Of a DNA stretch of 64,000 nt, positions 9,175 through 18,864 are shown in pieces. Below the pieces are notes generated by a model that did no database searches, had not been told where the DNA came from, and saw only the letters and a list, made by a program, of their open reading frames with translations. The stretch comes from Entomomonas sp. E2T0 (GTDB lineage: Bacteria; Pseudomonadota; Gammaproteobacteria; Pseudomonadales; Pseudomonadaceae): the NCBI RefSeq assembly GCF_025985425.1, contig NZ_CP094972.1, positions 682,001 through 746,000 on the forward strand. The letters run 5' to 3'. The translations under genes were made by a program, and so were the position numbers. The first letter of the stretch is position 1; every line of letters starts with the position of its first letter.

Positions 9175-9636
9175 TTAGTTAACTTCCTGATAAGGGTCAG
9201 GGTATCCCTGTTGCATTAGCAATTGTTGTTCTAATGCTTCCATTTCAATAGCTGCTTGTTGTTCCTCATGGTCAAAACCTAATAGGTGTAAACAACCATG
9301 GGTAACAAGGTGCGCCCAATGAGCCTCTAAATTCTTTTGTTGTTGTTCAGCTTCTTTTGTTACCACTGGTGCACAGATAATTAAATCACCTAATAAAGGA
9401 ATATCCAAAATCCCCTCAGGTAACTCACTGGGAAATGATAAAACATTAGTTGCATAATCTTTATGACGATAAGCTGCATTAAGCTCTTGCCCTTCCGCCT
9501 CATCAACAATACGGATAGTAAGCTCTGCATTTTGCTGATAAGGAGTAATAGCTACTTCACACCACTTTAGGAACAGACTAGCATCAGGTATATAAGGTTC
9601 TTCACTGGCTAGCTGCAAGTCTAACTCAATGTTCAT
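9175..9636 (-). CDS. ybeY: Endoribonuclease YbeY
   Basis: A single-strand endoribonuclease for 16S rRNA 3'-end maturation and 70S quality control. The 153-residue protein has the zinc motif [12 protein letters not shown] with ligands His113, His117 and His123, and the family segments [15 protein letters not shown] and LLGDLIIC. The start overlaps the end of the phoH-like gene by 11 bases, so translation is probably coupled. The pairing with a PhoH-like ATPase is conserved and suggests joint action on RNA. Confidence 0.96.
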   Translation of the reverse strand: MNIELDLQLASEEPYIPDASLFLKWCEVAITPYQQNAELTIRIVDEAEGQELNAAYRHKDYATNVLSFPSELPEGILDIPLLGDLIICAPVVTKEAEQQQKNLEAHWAHLVTHGCLHLLGFDHEEQQAAIEMEALEQQLLMQQGYPDPYQEVN

Positions 9637-10675
9637 TTTTTTCTTGTTGTCCTAAACTTTTATCGTAACGATCATAGGCTTCTACAATTCGTTGTACTAA
9701 CGGGTGCCTGACCACATCTTTTGCTTTAAAGTGAGTAAAACTAATACCTGGCACACTACGCAAAACATCGATAACATGCATTAACCCTGAACGGGTACCT
9801 TTAGGCAAATCGATTTGTGTTGTATCACCTGTAATAACAGCTGTAGAGCCAAACCCTATACGGGTTAAAAACATCTTCATTTGTTCAATAGTAGTATTTT
9901 GGCTTTCGTCTAAAATAATAAAGCTGTTATTTAAAGTACGGCCACGCATATAAGCTAATGGCGCTACTTCTATAACTTGTCGCTCGATTAATTTAGCCAC
10001 ATGCTCAAAACCTAACATCTCATATAGAGCGTCATACAGCGGGCGTAAATAAGGGTCTATCTTTTGCGAAAGGTCACCTGGTAAAAAACCTAGCTTTTCA
10101 CCTGCCTCAACCGCTGGACGTACTAATAAGATACGACGCACTTGTTCACGTTGTAATGCATCCACCGCACAAGCAACTGCTAAATAAGTTTTACCTGTAC
10201 CCGCAGGGCCAATACCAAAATTAATATCATTTTCTAAGATGGCTTTAACATATCCTTGCTGATTCGCACCACGAGGTCGAATAGTCCCTTTTAATGTCTT
10301 TAAGGTAATTTGTGGCTGATTATTATTAGGTGCAACCATTTCTTCCAAGCCAGACTCTTGCAAGAATAAATGTATCACCTCTGGCGATAACGGCATACTT
10401 TTCGCTTCACGATATAACCGACGAATCAGGTTTTCTGCGGCTAATGCTCGCTCCTCATTACCTATTAACTCAAACTGATTGCCACGATTACGAATTTCAA
10501 TGCCCAAACGTTGCTCAATTTGCCGAAAATGCTCATCAAACTGACCACTTAAGTTGGCAAAACGTCTTGTATCGAATGGTTCTAATGTAAATTGTCTAGT
10601 GCTAGGTAAAGCGCTCAAAGTATTAGTGGTTACCTCTGTTATTAATGATTGACTTAAGCCTACAATAAGTTGCAA
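9626..10675 (-). CDS. ybeZ: PhoH-like ATPase (YbeZ)
   Basis: A cytoplasmic PhoH-family NTPase, the usual partner of YbeY. It has an N-terminal RNA-binding-like domain ([16 protein letters not shown], about residues 58-72), Walker A GPAGTGKT (about 156-163) and Walker [10 protein letters not shown] (about 252). The reading frame has no ATG until after the conserved start [16 protein letters not shown]. The longest frame opens with TTG at 10675. A second in-frame TTG at codon 20 lies 13 bases after a GAGGT stretch, so the true start is uncertain but non-ATG. It follows miaB by about 15 bases. Confidence 0.92.
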   Translation of the reverse strand: MQLIVGLSQSLITEVTTNTLSALPSTRQFTLEPFDTRRFANLSGQFDEHFRQIEQRLGIEIRNRGNQFELIGNEERALAAENLIRRLYREAKSMPLSPEVIHLFLQESGLEEMVAPNNNQPQITLKTLKGTIRPRGANQQGYVKAILENDINFGIGPAGTGKTYLAVACAVDALQREQVRRILLVRPAVEAGEKLGFLPGDLSQKIDPYLRPLYDALYEMLGFEHVAKLIERQVIEVAPLAYMRGRTLNNSFIILDESQNTTIEQMKMFLTRIGFGSTAVITGDTTQIDLPKGTRSGLMHVIDVLRSVPGISFTHFKAKDVVRHPLVQRIVEAYDRYDKSLGQQEKNEH

Positions 10676-10690
10676 CGAATAGCAATTGGC

Positions 10691-12022
10691 TTAATCACTA
10701 ATAAGCGCTCCTCTTAACGAATGAGGTAATGCCTCTTCAATTTTTACATTAACAAATTGACCGATTAGCAACGGATTATCACTACGGAAATTAACAATAC
10801 GGTTATTTTCCGTACGACCTTGCAACATACCGGGATCTTTCTTAGAGAAATCTGTAACTAAAATCGATTGAGTAGTTCCTACCATACGACGACTAATTTC
10901 AAATCCCTGCTGATTAAGACGTGCTTGCAATATTTGCAGGCGCTGTTTTTTCACCTCTTCAGAGGTATCATCCGGCAAATCTGCTGCTGGCGTTCCAGGA
11001 CGAGCGCTATAAACAAATGAGTAAGAGAAATCGAAACCAACCTCTTCGATCAGCTTCATGGTTTGTGCAAAGTCTTTCTCTGTTTCACCTGGAAAGCCCA
11101 CAATAAAATCAGAACTAATACAAATATCTGGCACAGCTGCTTTTAACTTGCGAATACGTGACTTATACTCAAGTGCTGTATGATTACGCTTCATTGCTGC
11201 TAAAACACGGTCAGAACCTGCCTGTACAGGTAAATGCACAAACTTAACCAATTTTGGTAAATCTGCATGGGCTTGAATTAAAGCATCAGAGAATTCTAAA
11301 GGGTGTGAGGTGGTATAACGAATGCGATCAATACCTTCAATTTCAGCCACTATTCGTAATAAGTCTGCAAAATCTGTAATACCACCTTCAGAATTACTAC
11401 CACGATAGCCGTTTACATTTTGCCCTAATAAAATAACCTCTTTCACGCCATTTTCAGCCAGATGGATAATCTCGGCAATTACATCTTCCACTGGGCGACT
11501 AACTTCTTCACCACGGGTATAAGGTACTACACAGAAAGCACAGTATTTACTACAGCCCTCCATAATGGAAACCATTGCAGTTGGTCCATCTACAGTTGGC
11601 TCAGGTAAACGATCGAACTTTTCTATTTCTGGGAAAGATATATCTACTTGTGGTTTTTGAGTAGTCTTAGCTGCATCAATCATTTCTGGTAAACGATGCA
11701 AAGTTTGTGGACCAAACACCACATCCACATAAGGAGCACGATCACGAATTGCCGCACCCTCTTGGCTAGCCACACAACCACCTACACCAATCACAATATT
11801 AGGATTACGTTTTTTTAGCTCACGCCACCGACCAAGATTAGAAAATACTTTCTCTTGCGCTTTTTCACGAATAGAACAGGTATTTAATAATAAAATATCT
11901 GCCTCTTCAGGATTATCAGTTAACTCAACTCCCTGATTTTCTCCTAATAAGTCTGCCATACGAGCGCTATCATACTCATTCATTTGGCAACCATGTGTTT
12001 CGATAAAAAGCTTCTTGGTCAT
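10691..12022 (-). CDS. miaB: tRNA-2-methylthio-N6-dimethylallyladenosine synthase
   Basis: A radical-SAM enzyme that methylthiolates i6A37 of tRNAs reading U-starting codons. It has an N-terminal MTTase domain with three cluster cysteines (about residues 12, 49 and 83), the radical-SAM CSKYCAFC motif (Cys157, 161, 164) and a C-terminal TRAM domain with [11 protein letters not shown] took the ATG at 12022, giving [13 protein letters not shown], because the upstream in-frame TTG at 12037 adds only five unconserved residues. It heads the leftward miaB-ybeZ-ybeY-corC-lnt operon. Confidence 0.97.
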   Translation of the reverse strand: MTKKLFIETHGCQMNEYDSARMADLLGENQGVELTDNPEEADILLLNTCSIREKAQEKVFSNLGRWRELKKRNPNIVIGVGGCVASQEGAAIRDRAPYVDVVFGPQTLHRLPEMIDAAKTTQKPQVDISFPEIEKFDRLPEPTVDGPTAMVSIMEGCSKYCAFCVVPYTRGEEVSRPVEDVIAEIIHLAENGVKEVILLGQNVNGYRGSNSEGGITDFADLLRIVAEIEGIDRIRYTTSHPLEFSDALIQAHADLPKLVKFVHLPVQAGSDRVLAAMKRNHTALEYKSRIRKLKAAVPDICISSDFIVGFPGETEKDFAQTMKLIEEVGFDFSYSFVYSARPGTPAADLPDDTSEEVKKQRLQILQARLNQQGFEISRRMVGTTQSILVTDFSKKDPGMLQGRTENNRIVNFRSDNPLLIGQFVNVKIEEALPHSLRGALISD

Positions 12023-12116
12023 AGTGGTGATAAACAATTAATCAATTAAAAAGGGGGCTATTATAAAGTAGATAACAACCTTTACCTACTATTAATAATA
12101 ATTGATTGCTAATTAG

Positions 12117-12446
12117 TTAAGCTAATTTTAATAACATCATACCAAAAATTAAAATCATGATACCTAACCACCCTTTTGCTTTTAAATTTTGGTTAAATAA
12201 AATAGCTCCCATAGCAACTGTTGCTAAGATACCAAAGCCCCCCCATATGGCATAAGCAATAGATAAGTCAATACCTTTTACAGACTGTGCCAATGCAGTA
12301 AAAGCACCTAATACAAAAAGGATAGACAATACTCCTAACATGCGGTTTTTAAAACCATTTGAGTACTTTAAAAACACATTAGCCAATACTTCCAACACAA
12401 TAGCTAAGGCTAAGAACCCTATATGAACCCATGTAAAATCGTTCAT
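12117..12446 (-). CDS. mdtI: Spermidine export SMR protein MdtI
   Basis: A four-span small multidrug resistance protein of 109 residues. It keeps the membrane Glu in the first span ([17 protein letters not shown]) and [16 protein letters not shown] in the third, closely following E. coli MdtI, which pairs with MdtJ to export spermidine. It lies two bases after mdtJ, so the two subunits are co-expressed. The pairing with an MdtJ-like partner separates it from the homodimeric EmrE and Gdx types. Confidence 0.92.
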   Translation of the reverse strand: MNDFTWVHIGFLALAIVLEVLANVFLKYSNGFKNRMLGVLSILFVLGAFTALAQSVKGIDLSIAYAIWGGFGILATVAMGAILFNQNLKAKGWLGIMILIFGMMLLKLA

Positions 12447-12448
12447 AA

Positions 12449-12811
12449 CTATGCCTCCTTAGCCTGATAGTTAGTTACTTTTTTAGCAACTGACTGAGTA
12501 CCTGATTTAATTAATAAGATACCCACAATAATCAATCCCAAACCACCTATCTTAAAGAACCCTAGCTGCTCATTAAATAAAGCCACACTCACTATTGTAA
12601 TCAGTACAATACCAATACCTTCCCAAAGTGCATAAGCCACACCAACGGGTACTTTTTTTACTGATAATGATAAAAAGAAATAAGACAGCCCTATTAGGCT
12701 ATACATTACGCCATAACCAATTAAAGGAAAATCATGAACTAATAATTTAATAGAAGAAGTACCTATCACTTCAAAAAAGATAGCTACTAATAAATAAACC
12801 CACGCACGCAT
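12449..12811 (-). CDS. mdtJ: Spermidine export SMR protein MdtJ
   Basis: The 120-residue partner of MdtI. It has four membrane spans, the membrane Glu in the first span ([10 protein letters not shown]) and the typical [16 protein letters not shown] in the third, followed by a charged tail after LLIKSGT as in E. coli MdtJ. A GGAGAAAG ribosome-binding site precedes the ATG. Upstream lies a long 5' region with a 9-bp dyad (see separate entry). The substrate spermidine is taken from the E. coli family and not shown here. Confidence 0.92.
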   Translation of the reverse strand: MRAWVYLLVAIFFEVIGTSSIKLLVHDFPLIGYGVMYSLIGLSYFFLSLSVKKVPVGVAYALWEGIGIVLITIVSVALFNEQLGFFKIGGLGLIIVGILLIKSGTQSVAKKVTNYQAKEA

Positions 12812-12831
12812 AATACTTTCTCCACTGCACC

Positions 12832-12908
12832 GCTTACGTGTTAGAAGCTAAGTATTTAAACGAAACTATAAAAATTCAACACAGCTGTGCACTCAACAGC
12901 ACGTAAGC
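12832..12908 (-). promoter_or_regulatory. Long dyad in the mdtJ 5' leader
   Basis: GCTTACGTG (12832-12840) is the exact reverse complement of CACGTAAGC (12900-12908). In the mdtJ transcript these arms would close a 59-base loop ending just before the GGAGAAAG ribosome-binding site. Inside lies a further palindrome CACAGCTGTG (12880-12889). The structure could modulate mdtJ translation. I see no guanidine-riboswitch hallmark. The role is inferred. Confidence 0.4.
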
Positions 12909-13133
12909 AAAAAAACTTTAATTATTTAAATTTGAAAAATGAGGAGAAAGAACTTTACAGGCCGCCTCGCCAACAATACTCGAGGGATATAAGAAAACAA
13001 CTGGTGGTAATAAAACTAAAATTTTGTACTAACATAATGATTACATTATATCTATTAGCTATTTTAATTCAAGCACTGGATAGATTGATACGTAACCAAT
13101 TATGACTTATTTGATCTGTATTAATAGGAATTT

Positions 13134-13158
13134 GCAACTGCTCTCTGAAAGCAGTTGC
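13134..13158. terminator. Hairpin downstream of trxA
   Basis: A 9-bp perfect stem GCAACTGCT / AGCAGTTGC with a 7-base loop, 13 bases beyond the trxA stop. The T-run after it is weak on the trxA side and somewhat better in the plus direction (TGTTTCATT). It is most likely the trxA terminator, though not a strong one. Confidence 0.6.
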
Positions 13159-13170
13159 TGTTTCATTATA

Positions 13171-13497
13171 TTAAGATAAGGTAGCATCAATAAAAGCAGC
13201 TAATTGTGATTTACTCACCGCACCTACTTTAGTTGCAATAGCTTCACCATTTTTGAAAATCATTAATGTAGGAATATTACGCACACCATATGTTTGTGGT
13301 ATTTGTGGGTTATTACTAATATCTAATTTGCAGATTTGTAGCTTACCATCATATTCATCTGCTAATACATCTAGTACAGGCGCTATCATTTTACATGGAC
13401 CACACCATTCAGCCCAATAATCTACTAATACTGGTAGATCCGACTTTAATACATTTTCTGCAAAATCATTATCAGTTACATGAATAATATCAGACAT
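13171..13497 (-). CDS. trxA: Thioredoxin 1
   Basis: A 108-residue thioredoxin, the general cytoplasmic disulfide reductant recycled by TrxB. The active site WCGPC is at residues 31-35, and the cis-proline segment RNIPTLMIF and the buried Asp in LVDYWAEW are in place. Length is normal. It is transcribed alone, with about 200 bases upstream before the divergent DUF1820 gene. In P. aeruginosa trxA lies next to rho, which is not seen here. Confidence 0.97.
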   Translation of the reverse strand: MSDIIHVTDNDFAENVLKSDLPVLVDYWAEWCGPCKMIAPVLDVLADEYDGKLQICKLDISNNPQIPQTYGVRNIPTLMIFKNGEAIATKVGAVSKSQLAAFIDATLS

Positions 13498-13701
13498 TAT
13501 AAAACCCTCTGTGTAAACATTTATTCTGTTGCTATGATACTGCTATATTCATTTTAAAAAAAGTTATAACCTACTAATGACTGATGAATTTTTCTAACTA
13601 GCTTAATAGAGTTTAACTAATCATGCTGTAAATTAACTAAATCTAGAGTAAAATAGATGGTTTTATTAGCCCAACTTGTAGAATTTTGGTTACCTTAACT
13701 T

Positions 13702-14031
13702 ATGAACAAAAATGAAGAGCCTATTTATCGAGTAATTTTCCTAAACCAAGGTCAGGTTTATGAAATGTATGCCAAACAAATTTATCAAAGCGATTTGTGG
13801 GGCTTTCTTGAAATAGAAGAGTTTATTTTTGGTGAACGCACTCAGATGGTAGTTGACCCTAGCGAGGAAAGACTAAAATCTCAATTTGAAGGCGTTAACA
13901 GAAGCTTTATTCCAATGCACAGTGTCATTCGTATTGACGAAGTTGAACGTTTGGGAATTGCCAAGATCACAGAAGCGAAAGGTACTGGCAATATTATGCC
14001 CTTTCCTATGCCCCCTCTTCCTACTAAATAA
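13702..14031 (+). CDS. DUF1820 family protein
   Basis: A 109-residue soluble protein with the strongly conserved family pattern YRVIFLNQGQVYEMYAKQIY, then WGFLEIEEFIFGE and RSFIPMHSVIRIDEVE, and a Pro-rich MPFPMPPLP tail. It is near-identical in layout to Pseudomonas DUF1820 proteins. No signal peptide or membrane segment is seen, so it is cytoplasmic. The function is unknown. The gene stands alone, converging on the Sel1-repeat gene with a 15-base gap. Confidence 0.85.
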   Translation: MNKNEEPIYRVIFLNQGQVYEMYAKQIYQSDLWGFLEIEEFIFGERTQMVVDPSEERLKSQFEGVNRSFIPMHSVIRIDEVERLGIAKITEAKGTGNIMPFPMPPLPTK

Positions 14032-14046
14032 TATAGCTAACTAAGG

Positions 14047-14559
14047 TTACTCTTTAATATTTTTTAGATAAAGCCGAAACGTTTTACCCAAAATATAGTT
14101 AGCTTGTTGTAGCTCTTGTGGATTCATAAGATCTGCTGCTACATCAGCTTCATCCATAGCTTCATCAGAACCATTAATACCTGCTATTTTAAAAATAATA
14201 TAGGCTTGCAAATTATTAACGGGCACGCCCTGTCCTTGTAAATACATATAACCTAATCGCACTTGAGCATCAACATGTGCTTGGGCAGAGGCTTGTTTAA
14301 ACCAATAAAGTGCTTCTGAATAGTTAGCAGTAACTAATTTTCCTTCGCCATAATAAAGTCCTAATTGGTATTGAGCATCTTTATCACCCGTTTTAGCGGC
14401 CACCATACAACGATCTAACATAAAAGCTTGTTGCTCTTGAGGCACATTAAATGTACAACTTGTTATCGTTGGTAAATTTAGTCCCTCTGCGAATAATTGA
14501 TTAACAAATAGTAATAGCAAACAACTAATTGAATAGAATTTGCAATAAGAACTGTTCAT
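14047..14559 (-). CDS. Secreted Sel1-repeat protein
   Basis: A 170-residue protein with a signal peptide (hydrophobic residues 8-22, cleavage near LFA-EG). Two Sel1-like repeats are visible: KDAQYQLGLYYGEGKLV with EALYWFKQASAQ, then DAQVRLGYMYLQGQGVPV with LQAYIIFKIAG. These helical repeats usually mediate protein contacts in the periplasm. Two Cys residues flank the N-terminal part. No partner is indicated by its neighbours. The specific role is unknown. Confidence 0.82.
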   Translation of the reverse strand: MNSSYCKFYSISCLLLLFVNQLFAEGLNLPTITSCTFNVPQEQQAFMLDRCMVAAKTGDKDAQYQLGLYYGEGKLVTANYSEALYWFKQASAQAHVDAQVRLGYMYLQGQGVPVNNLQAYIIFKIAGINGSDEAMDEADVAADLMNPQELQQANYILGKTFRLYLKNIKE

Positions 14560-14672
14560 AGCTCTGTTTAAATACTCCTAACAACAACGATGGCCTTACA
14601 AGAAATCTTACCTAAAGTGTACGCCCTTTTATATAAAACAGTAATAGCTACCAAAAAATAATTTTATGCTTG

Positions 14673-15590
14673 TTATTCATTGGTTAAGCTATCGGGGCCT
14701 GCTAACTGTTCCCAAAATGATTTAATGGCGTTTTTCTTAATTAATGAACAACGATAAAGACGTATTTCCAATGGTATAAACCATTGGCTATCACCACAAA
14801 TCACTAACTCTTTACGAGCCAACTCATTTTCCACACTTAATTTAGGTAACCACGCCACACCTAAACCTTCTATAGCCATCGCTTTTAAGCTATCCGCCAT
14901 AGCTGTTTCAAAGAGCTTGACATAGCGTAGTTTAGATTGACGTAGTAGTAAATTAACCGAATGTCCTAGAAAAGCGCCTTGCCCATAAGCAAGTAAAGGG
15001 AACTGTTGTTGGTTATTTATTTCAAAGAGTGGTTTTTTATATTCATCAAAACCACACACAGGAACCATTTCTGTATGCCCTAAAACTAACCATGGAAATA
15101 ATTCTGGTGGAAGCTGTAAAGCTGATTCAGGATCATGGTAAGCCAGCATTAAGTCACAGGCGCCTTCACGTAAAGCACGAGTAGCATCCCCCACATTAGC
15201 AGCAACTAATCGACAAGTAACAGATAAGCCATCTTTACGAAGCTTTGCCATCCATTGTGGGAAAAAACCTTGCGCTAATGAGTGGGCCACTGCAAATTGT
15301 AATATTTCGCCTTGCGTAGTATCCGTATGATGAATGTGCCTCACTACCTCATGTAATTGCTCAATTACATTCCTTGCAGTAATTAAGAAAACCTGACCTG
15401 ATTCAGTTAACTCAATGGGTGTTTTAGAACGATTAATTAAACTAAAACCTAACGCTTCTTCTAAATTTTTAATACGGCGACTAAAAGCAGGTTGTGTTAC
15501 AAAACGTTGCTCCGCAGCCTTAGAAAAACTACAGGTCGTAGCAAGGGCACTAAAGTCTTCTAGCCATCTTAATTCAAGGTTCATGTCCAT
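14673..15590 (-). CDS. LysR-type regulator divergent from aspA
   Basis: A LysR-family activator or repressor of about 305 residues. The N-terminal winged helix-turn-helix is clear (LRWLEDFSALATTCSFSKAA, then VTQPAFSRRIKNLEEALG), followed by an effector-binding domain. I start it at the ATG at 15590, which has GGGAT just upstream; a longer frame reaching 15653 adds an unconserved hydrophobic stretch and would run through the operator region. It is divergent from aspA, as PA5428 is from PA5429, so control of aspA is likely but inferred. Confidence 0.88.
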   Translation of the reverse strand: MDMNLELRWLEDFSALATTCSFSKAAEQRFVTQPAFSRRIKNLEEALGFSLINRSKTPIELTESGQVFLITARNVIEQLHEVVRHIHHTDTTQGEILQFAVAHSLAQGFFPQWMAKLRKDGLSVTCRLVAANVGDATRALREGACDLMLAYHDPESALQLPPELFPWLVLGHTEMVPVCGFDEYKKPLFEINNQQQFPLLAYGQGAFLGHSVNLLLRQSKLRYVKLFETAMADSLKAMAIEGLGVAWLPKLSVENELARKELVICGDSQWFIPLEIRLYRCSLIKKNAIKSFWEQLAGPDSLTNE

Positions 15591-15727
15591 TTTATCCCAA
15601 AAATAAAAAAACCACATTATGCAAATTTTGCATAGCATAGCAAATAAAGGCATTTGTAAGAAGCCCTTTTAGATCCTATTATTTCGCAAATTTTGTAGTA
15701 ACCGCATTTCAAAAACAGGTTTTTATT
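15591..15727. promoter_or_regulatory. LysR / aspA divergent control region with repeated element
   Basis: ATGCAAATTTTGCAT at 15619-15633 is a 15-base palindrome (7-base arms around a central T), and its core GCAAATTTTG recurs at 15686-15695, 65 bases away. Two sites in a divergent LysR-target region fit a recognition site plus an activation site. The second copy lies 33 bases before the aspA ATG. This is inferred from pattern and position. Confidence 0.55.
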
Positions 15728-17161
15728 ATGTCTAATTCTGCATCAGTCCGTATTGAAAAAGATTTACTAGGCACTTTAGAAGTATCTAATGACGCCTATT
15801 ATGGTATTCAAACATTAAGAGCTATCAATAACTTTAAGCTTACTGGTATCACTTTATCCCATTTCCCCAAACTAGTGAATGCCTTAGCTATGGTTAAGTG
15901 GGCTGCAGCAGAGGCTAATCATGAATTAGGCTATTTATCTGATGAAAAGCATGCTGCTATTGTTAAAGCATGCGAACGTATCACCAATGGTGAATTTCAT
16001 GATCAATTCTTAGTAGACATGATTCAAGGCGGTGCAGGTACTTCGACCAATATGAACGCCAATGAAGTGATTGCCAATATTGCCTTAGAAGAAATGGGAC
16101 ATCAAAAAGGTGAATACAAATATTTACACCCTAACAATGATGTAAATATGGCTCAATCTACCAACGATGCTTACCCAACAGCTATTCGTGTTGGTTTATT
16201 ATTAGGTTATGATTCTTTATTAGATGCGTTAGGTAAACTTCGTGACTCTTTTGCAGAAAAAGGTGAAGAGTTTGCTCATGTGATCAAAATGGGACGCACT
16301 CAATTACAAGATGCTGTGCCTATGACTTTAGGACAAGAGTTCCACGCTTTTGCTACCACACTGACTGAAGATGTAGACCGTATTCGTCTATTAATTCCTG
16401 ATTTACTGCGTGAAGTAAACCTTGGAGGTACAGCCATTGGAACAGGCATTAATGCTGATCCTCGTTATCAATTTTTAGCGGTACAACATTTAGCACGAAT
16501 TAGTGGCCACCCACTACTACCTGCTACCGACTTAATTGAAGCCACCTCAGATATGGGTGCCTTCGTATTGCTCTCTGGTATGTTAAAACGTACAGGTGTA
16601 AAACTATCAAAAATCTGTAATGACTTAAGATTACTATCAAGTGGCCCAAGAACAGGTATTAATGAAATTAACTTACCACCAAGACAACCTGGTAGCTCTA
16701 TTATGCCTGGTAAAGTTAACCCTGTTATTCCTGAAGCAGTTAACCAAGTAGTATTTGAAGTGATTGGTAATGACCTAGCATTAACAATTGCAGCAGAAGG
16801 CGGTCAGTTACAATTAAATGTAATGGAACCACTCATTGCCTATAAAACATTTGACTCCATAAGACTATTAAGTCGTGCTATGGAGATGTTACGTACCCTT
16901 TGTATTGATGGTATCACTGCTAACGTTGAACGCTGTAAAGACCTTGTTGAACACTCCATTGGTTTAGTAACTGCGCTTAACCCTTATATTGGTTATGAAA
17001 ACTCAACCCGTATTGCCCGTGTAGCTTTAGAAACAGGTAAAGGCGTATTAGAGTTAGTACGTGAAGAGAATTTGCTTAGTGAAGAAACACTAGAAGAAAT
17101 TCTTAAGCCTGAAAATATGATTGCACCACATTTAGCATTAACAGATTTAACTAAACACTAA
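15728..17161 (+). CDS. aspA: Aspartate ammonia-lyase
   Basis: Aspartase converts L-aspartate to fumarate and ammonia in the cytoplasm, feeding amino-acid carbon into the TCA cycle. The 477-residue protein is full length for this family: it opens RIEKDLLGTLEVSNDAYYG, has the TSTNMNANEVIANIA stretch, and carries the fumarase/aspartase signature GSSIMPGKVNP near residue 322. A strong terminator follows. It is transcribed away from a LysR gene that probably regulates it. The aspartase assignment over fumarase rests on the N-terminal motif and the P. aeruginosa gene order. Confidence 0.96.
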   Translation: MSNSASVRIEKDLLGTLEVSNDAYYGIQTLRAINNFKLTGITLSHFPKLVNALAMVKWAAAEANHELGYLSDEKHAAIVKACERITNGEFHDQFLVDMIQGGAGTSTNMNANEVIANIALEEMGHQKGEYKYLHPNNDVNMAQSTNDAYPTAIRVGLLLGYDSLLDALGKLRDSFAEKGEEFAHVIKMGRTQLQDAVPMTLGQEFHAFATTLTEDVDRIRLLIPDLLREVNLGGTAIGTGINADPRYQFLAVQHLARISGHPLLPATDLIEATSDMGAFVLLSGMLKRTGVKLSKICNDLRLLSSGPRTGINEINLPPRQPGSSIMPGKVNPVIPEAVNQVVFEVIGNDLALTIAAEGGQLQLNVMEPLIAYKTFDSIRLLSRAMEMLRTLCIDGITANVERCKDLVEHSIGLVTALNPYIGYENSTRIARVALETGKGVLELVREENLLSEETLEEILKPENMIAPHLALTDLTKH

Positions 17162-17185
17162 ATCTCGTCTAATTATAGCTATAAT

Positions 17186-17215
17186 AAAAAAGCCAGCTTT
17201 ACTGCTGGCTTTTTT
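17186..17215. terminator. Bidirectional intrinsic terminator after aspA
   Basis: A 12-bp stem, AAAAAAGCCAGC (17186-17197) with GCTGGCTTTTTT (17204-17215), around a 6-base loop. It sits between convergent aspA and the MuiA-like gene and has A and T runs for both directions. Confidence 0.94.
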
Positions 17216-17232
17216 ATCTCTGTAGTTAATTA

Positions 17233-18852
17233 CTACAACCCTCCAATATTCATATCCACTGGATACTCTACCGAGAATTTAACAGTTGCTTGTTTCTTTT
17301 CACCTGCGCTTAATGTCCAATTCCAAGTAATCTTACCCTCTTTATCTTGCTCGATAGTTTTAGAATTGGGTGATAACAATTTAACCGTAATCTTCTTATC
17401 TTGAGGTACGGGAATATGATCCATTACCTTGATAGTTTCTGGTGTTTGCTTATTATTTTGTACTGTAAGCAAATATTCATACGTTACTTTATGATAACTA
17501 TTGGTTAAACCTGTTTTTTCTGTAAAACGGTTAAGCTGTTTATAAGTAACTGCTACTCCTTCATCCACACCTAGATCTAACTTTAATTCTTCTTTAGGCA
17601 TGATGGTTTTTAAACTACCTGTAGTTATAAAACGATTATCCATAAAAATATTTAATCTACCTGCCAATAAGGGGAAATCACTATTATTAATACTGGTTGC
17701 TTGCAAATAAGCTGCCTGTGCTAACTTAGGTACTGTTAAATATTGCAGCTTGCTGGCTAAATCAATATCTGTAATAGTTACTTTCTGCTGGCTACCATCA
17801 CTGGCTAATGAGGTAGGCTTATCAATATTAAAAGAGGCACTCGTGATCCCTGTATCAACTGTAGCCATCTGTCTAACAGCCGTTGTAGCCGCTTCCTCTC
17901 TCATTACTGCCATAGGCGCAGGAGCAGCCGAACCATAATTATTGGCACCAGTTACTCGACCTGTTAATGGTTTTACTTTTGCAGCCTCATTAATTAGCCA
18001 AGAAGTTAATTCTGGTGCATTACCCCCTAAATTAGGTTTTGCTGTAGAGAGAGTTAACTTAACATTTTGCCAGTCTTCGCCTGTTCTTTGACTGATTACC
18101 CCTAAATAAGTTACTGATAACTTATTATTACGACTATCAAAACGAGCATCATAATTAGGATACCAATTAGCACCATAAGTCATATAAGTTAAATCTAAAT
18201 TAACCTTACCCGCTTGTTGTAAATTAATACGAACCACTACATTTTTAACTTGAAAACCTTTTCTTTGCTGAATGGGATAGCGCTCATTTTGTAATACACC
18301 AAGTTGTTTCTTCAGCTCTGTTCGTTGTTTAGCAATCGCTCGTTGTTTTTCTAAAATAGCGGCTAAATTATCTTTAGCAAACTGCATAATATTTTGCAGC
18401 TCTTGTGCTGATGGGCGAGAAGCATCTTTGCTTGGAGCCAATACCCCTGACTGCATCTTACTAATAAACTCTTGCTGGTTTATCAACAATGCTTCTTGAT
18501 CTGCTAAGACATTTAACTGATCATTTAATTGCTTAATTTCTTGATCTATTTTTTGTAGCCGCAAATTAACGTCTTCTAAACGAGCTTCTTGCTTAGTTGT
18601 TACATCTAAAATAGTAGTAGGAACAGTACTTAATGCATTTATTTGCACTGAATTATTATCTAACTGAGCTGGTAGATTATTAAAATATAACTCATGCTCA
18701 CCGGCAGGTAATAATATCTCTGCTTTGCGGGTAATCGCTGCTCTATCTGTGTAAACTGTTACCTCTTTAATTGCAGAAGTTAATGTCTTTTGTTCAGCAT
18801 AACAATAAATACTTAATGTGCCTAAACAAATAACCGATAGCCATTGTTTCAT
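17233..18852 (-). CDS. MuiA-like secreted protein (DUF4140/DUF4139), copy 2
   Basis: About 539 residues with a signal peptide. The N-terminal DUF4140 domain has VTVYTDRAAITRKAE and AGEHELYFNNLP; a coiled coil follows (about residues 75-195, rich in Lys, Gln and Leu); the C-terminal DUF4139 beta domain includes YGANWYPNYDARF, TGEDWQNVKLTLSTAKP and LLAGRLNIFMDNRF. This is the family of the mucoidy inhibitor MuiA; the biochemical role is unknown and an envelope location is inferred. Three ATGs in a row start the frame, and the third (18852) has the best spacing to AAGGAG. It is paralogous to the gene just upstream. Confidence 0.85.
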   Translation of the reverse strand: MKQWLSVICLGTLSIYCYAEQKTLTSAIKEVTVYTDRAAITRKAEILLPAGEHELYFNNLPAQLDNNSVQINALSTVPTTILDVTTKQEARLEDVNLRLQKIDQEIKQLNDQLNVLADQEALLINQQEFISKMQSGVLAPSKDASRPSAQELQNIMQFAKDNLAAILEKQRAIAKQRTELKKQLGVLQNERYPIQQRKGFQVKNVVVRINLQQAGKVNLDLTYMTYGANWYPNYDARFDSRNNKLSVTYLGVISQRTGEDWQNVKLTLSTAKPNLGGNAPELTSWLINEAAKVKPLTGRVTGANNYGSAAPAPMAVMREEAATTAVRQMATVDTGITSASFNIDKPTSLASDGSQQKVTITDIDLASKLQYLTVPKLAQAAYLQATSINNSDFPLLAGRLNIFMDNRFITTGSLKTIMPKEELKLDLGVDEGVAVTYKQLNRFTEKTGLTNSYHKVTYEYLLTVQNNKQTPETIKVMDHIPVPQDKKITVKLLSPNSKTIEQDKEGKITWNWTLSAGEKKQATVKFSVEYPVDMNIGGL

Positions 18853-18864
18853 CATCATGCTCCT

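Larger units (their letters stand above)
12812..13170. other. Intergenic region mdtJ / trxA
   Basis: About 360 bases with no convincing gene. A plus-strand frame at 12887-13105 would need a GTG start without a ribosome-binding site and codes for a low-complexity basic peptide, so I do not call it. The region contains the leader dyad next to mdtJ and, at its other end, the hairpin 13134-13158 after trxA. Confidence 0.5.

Noticed and set aside
12449-12908. Guanidine riboswitch upstream of an SMR gene pair
   Set aside because: The SMR proteins match MdtJ/MdtI rather than Gdx, and I could not find paired hairpins with ACGR loops or a ykkC-like core.
12887-13105. Plus-strand 72-codon open frame between mdtJ and trxA
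   Set aside because: It starts with GTG without a ribosome-binding site, overlaps the mdtJ leader dyad, and has no recognisable protein pattern.
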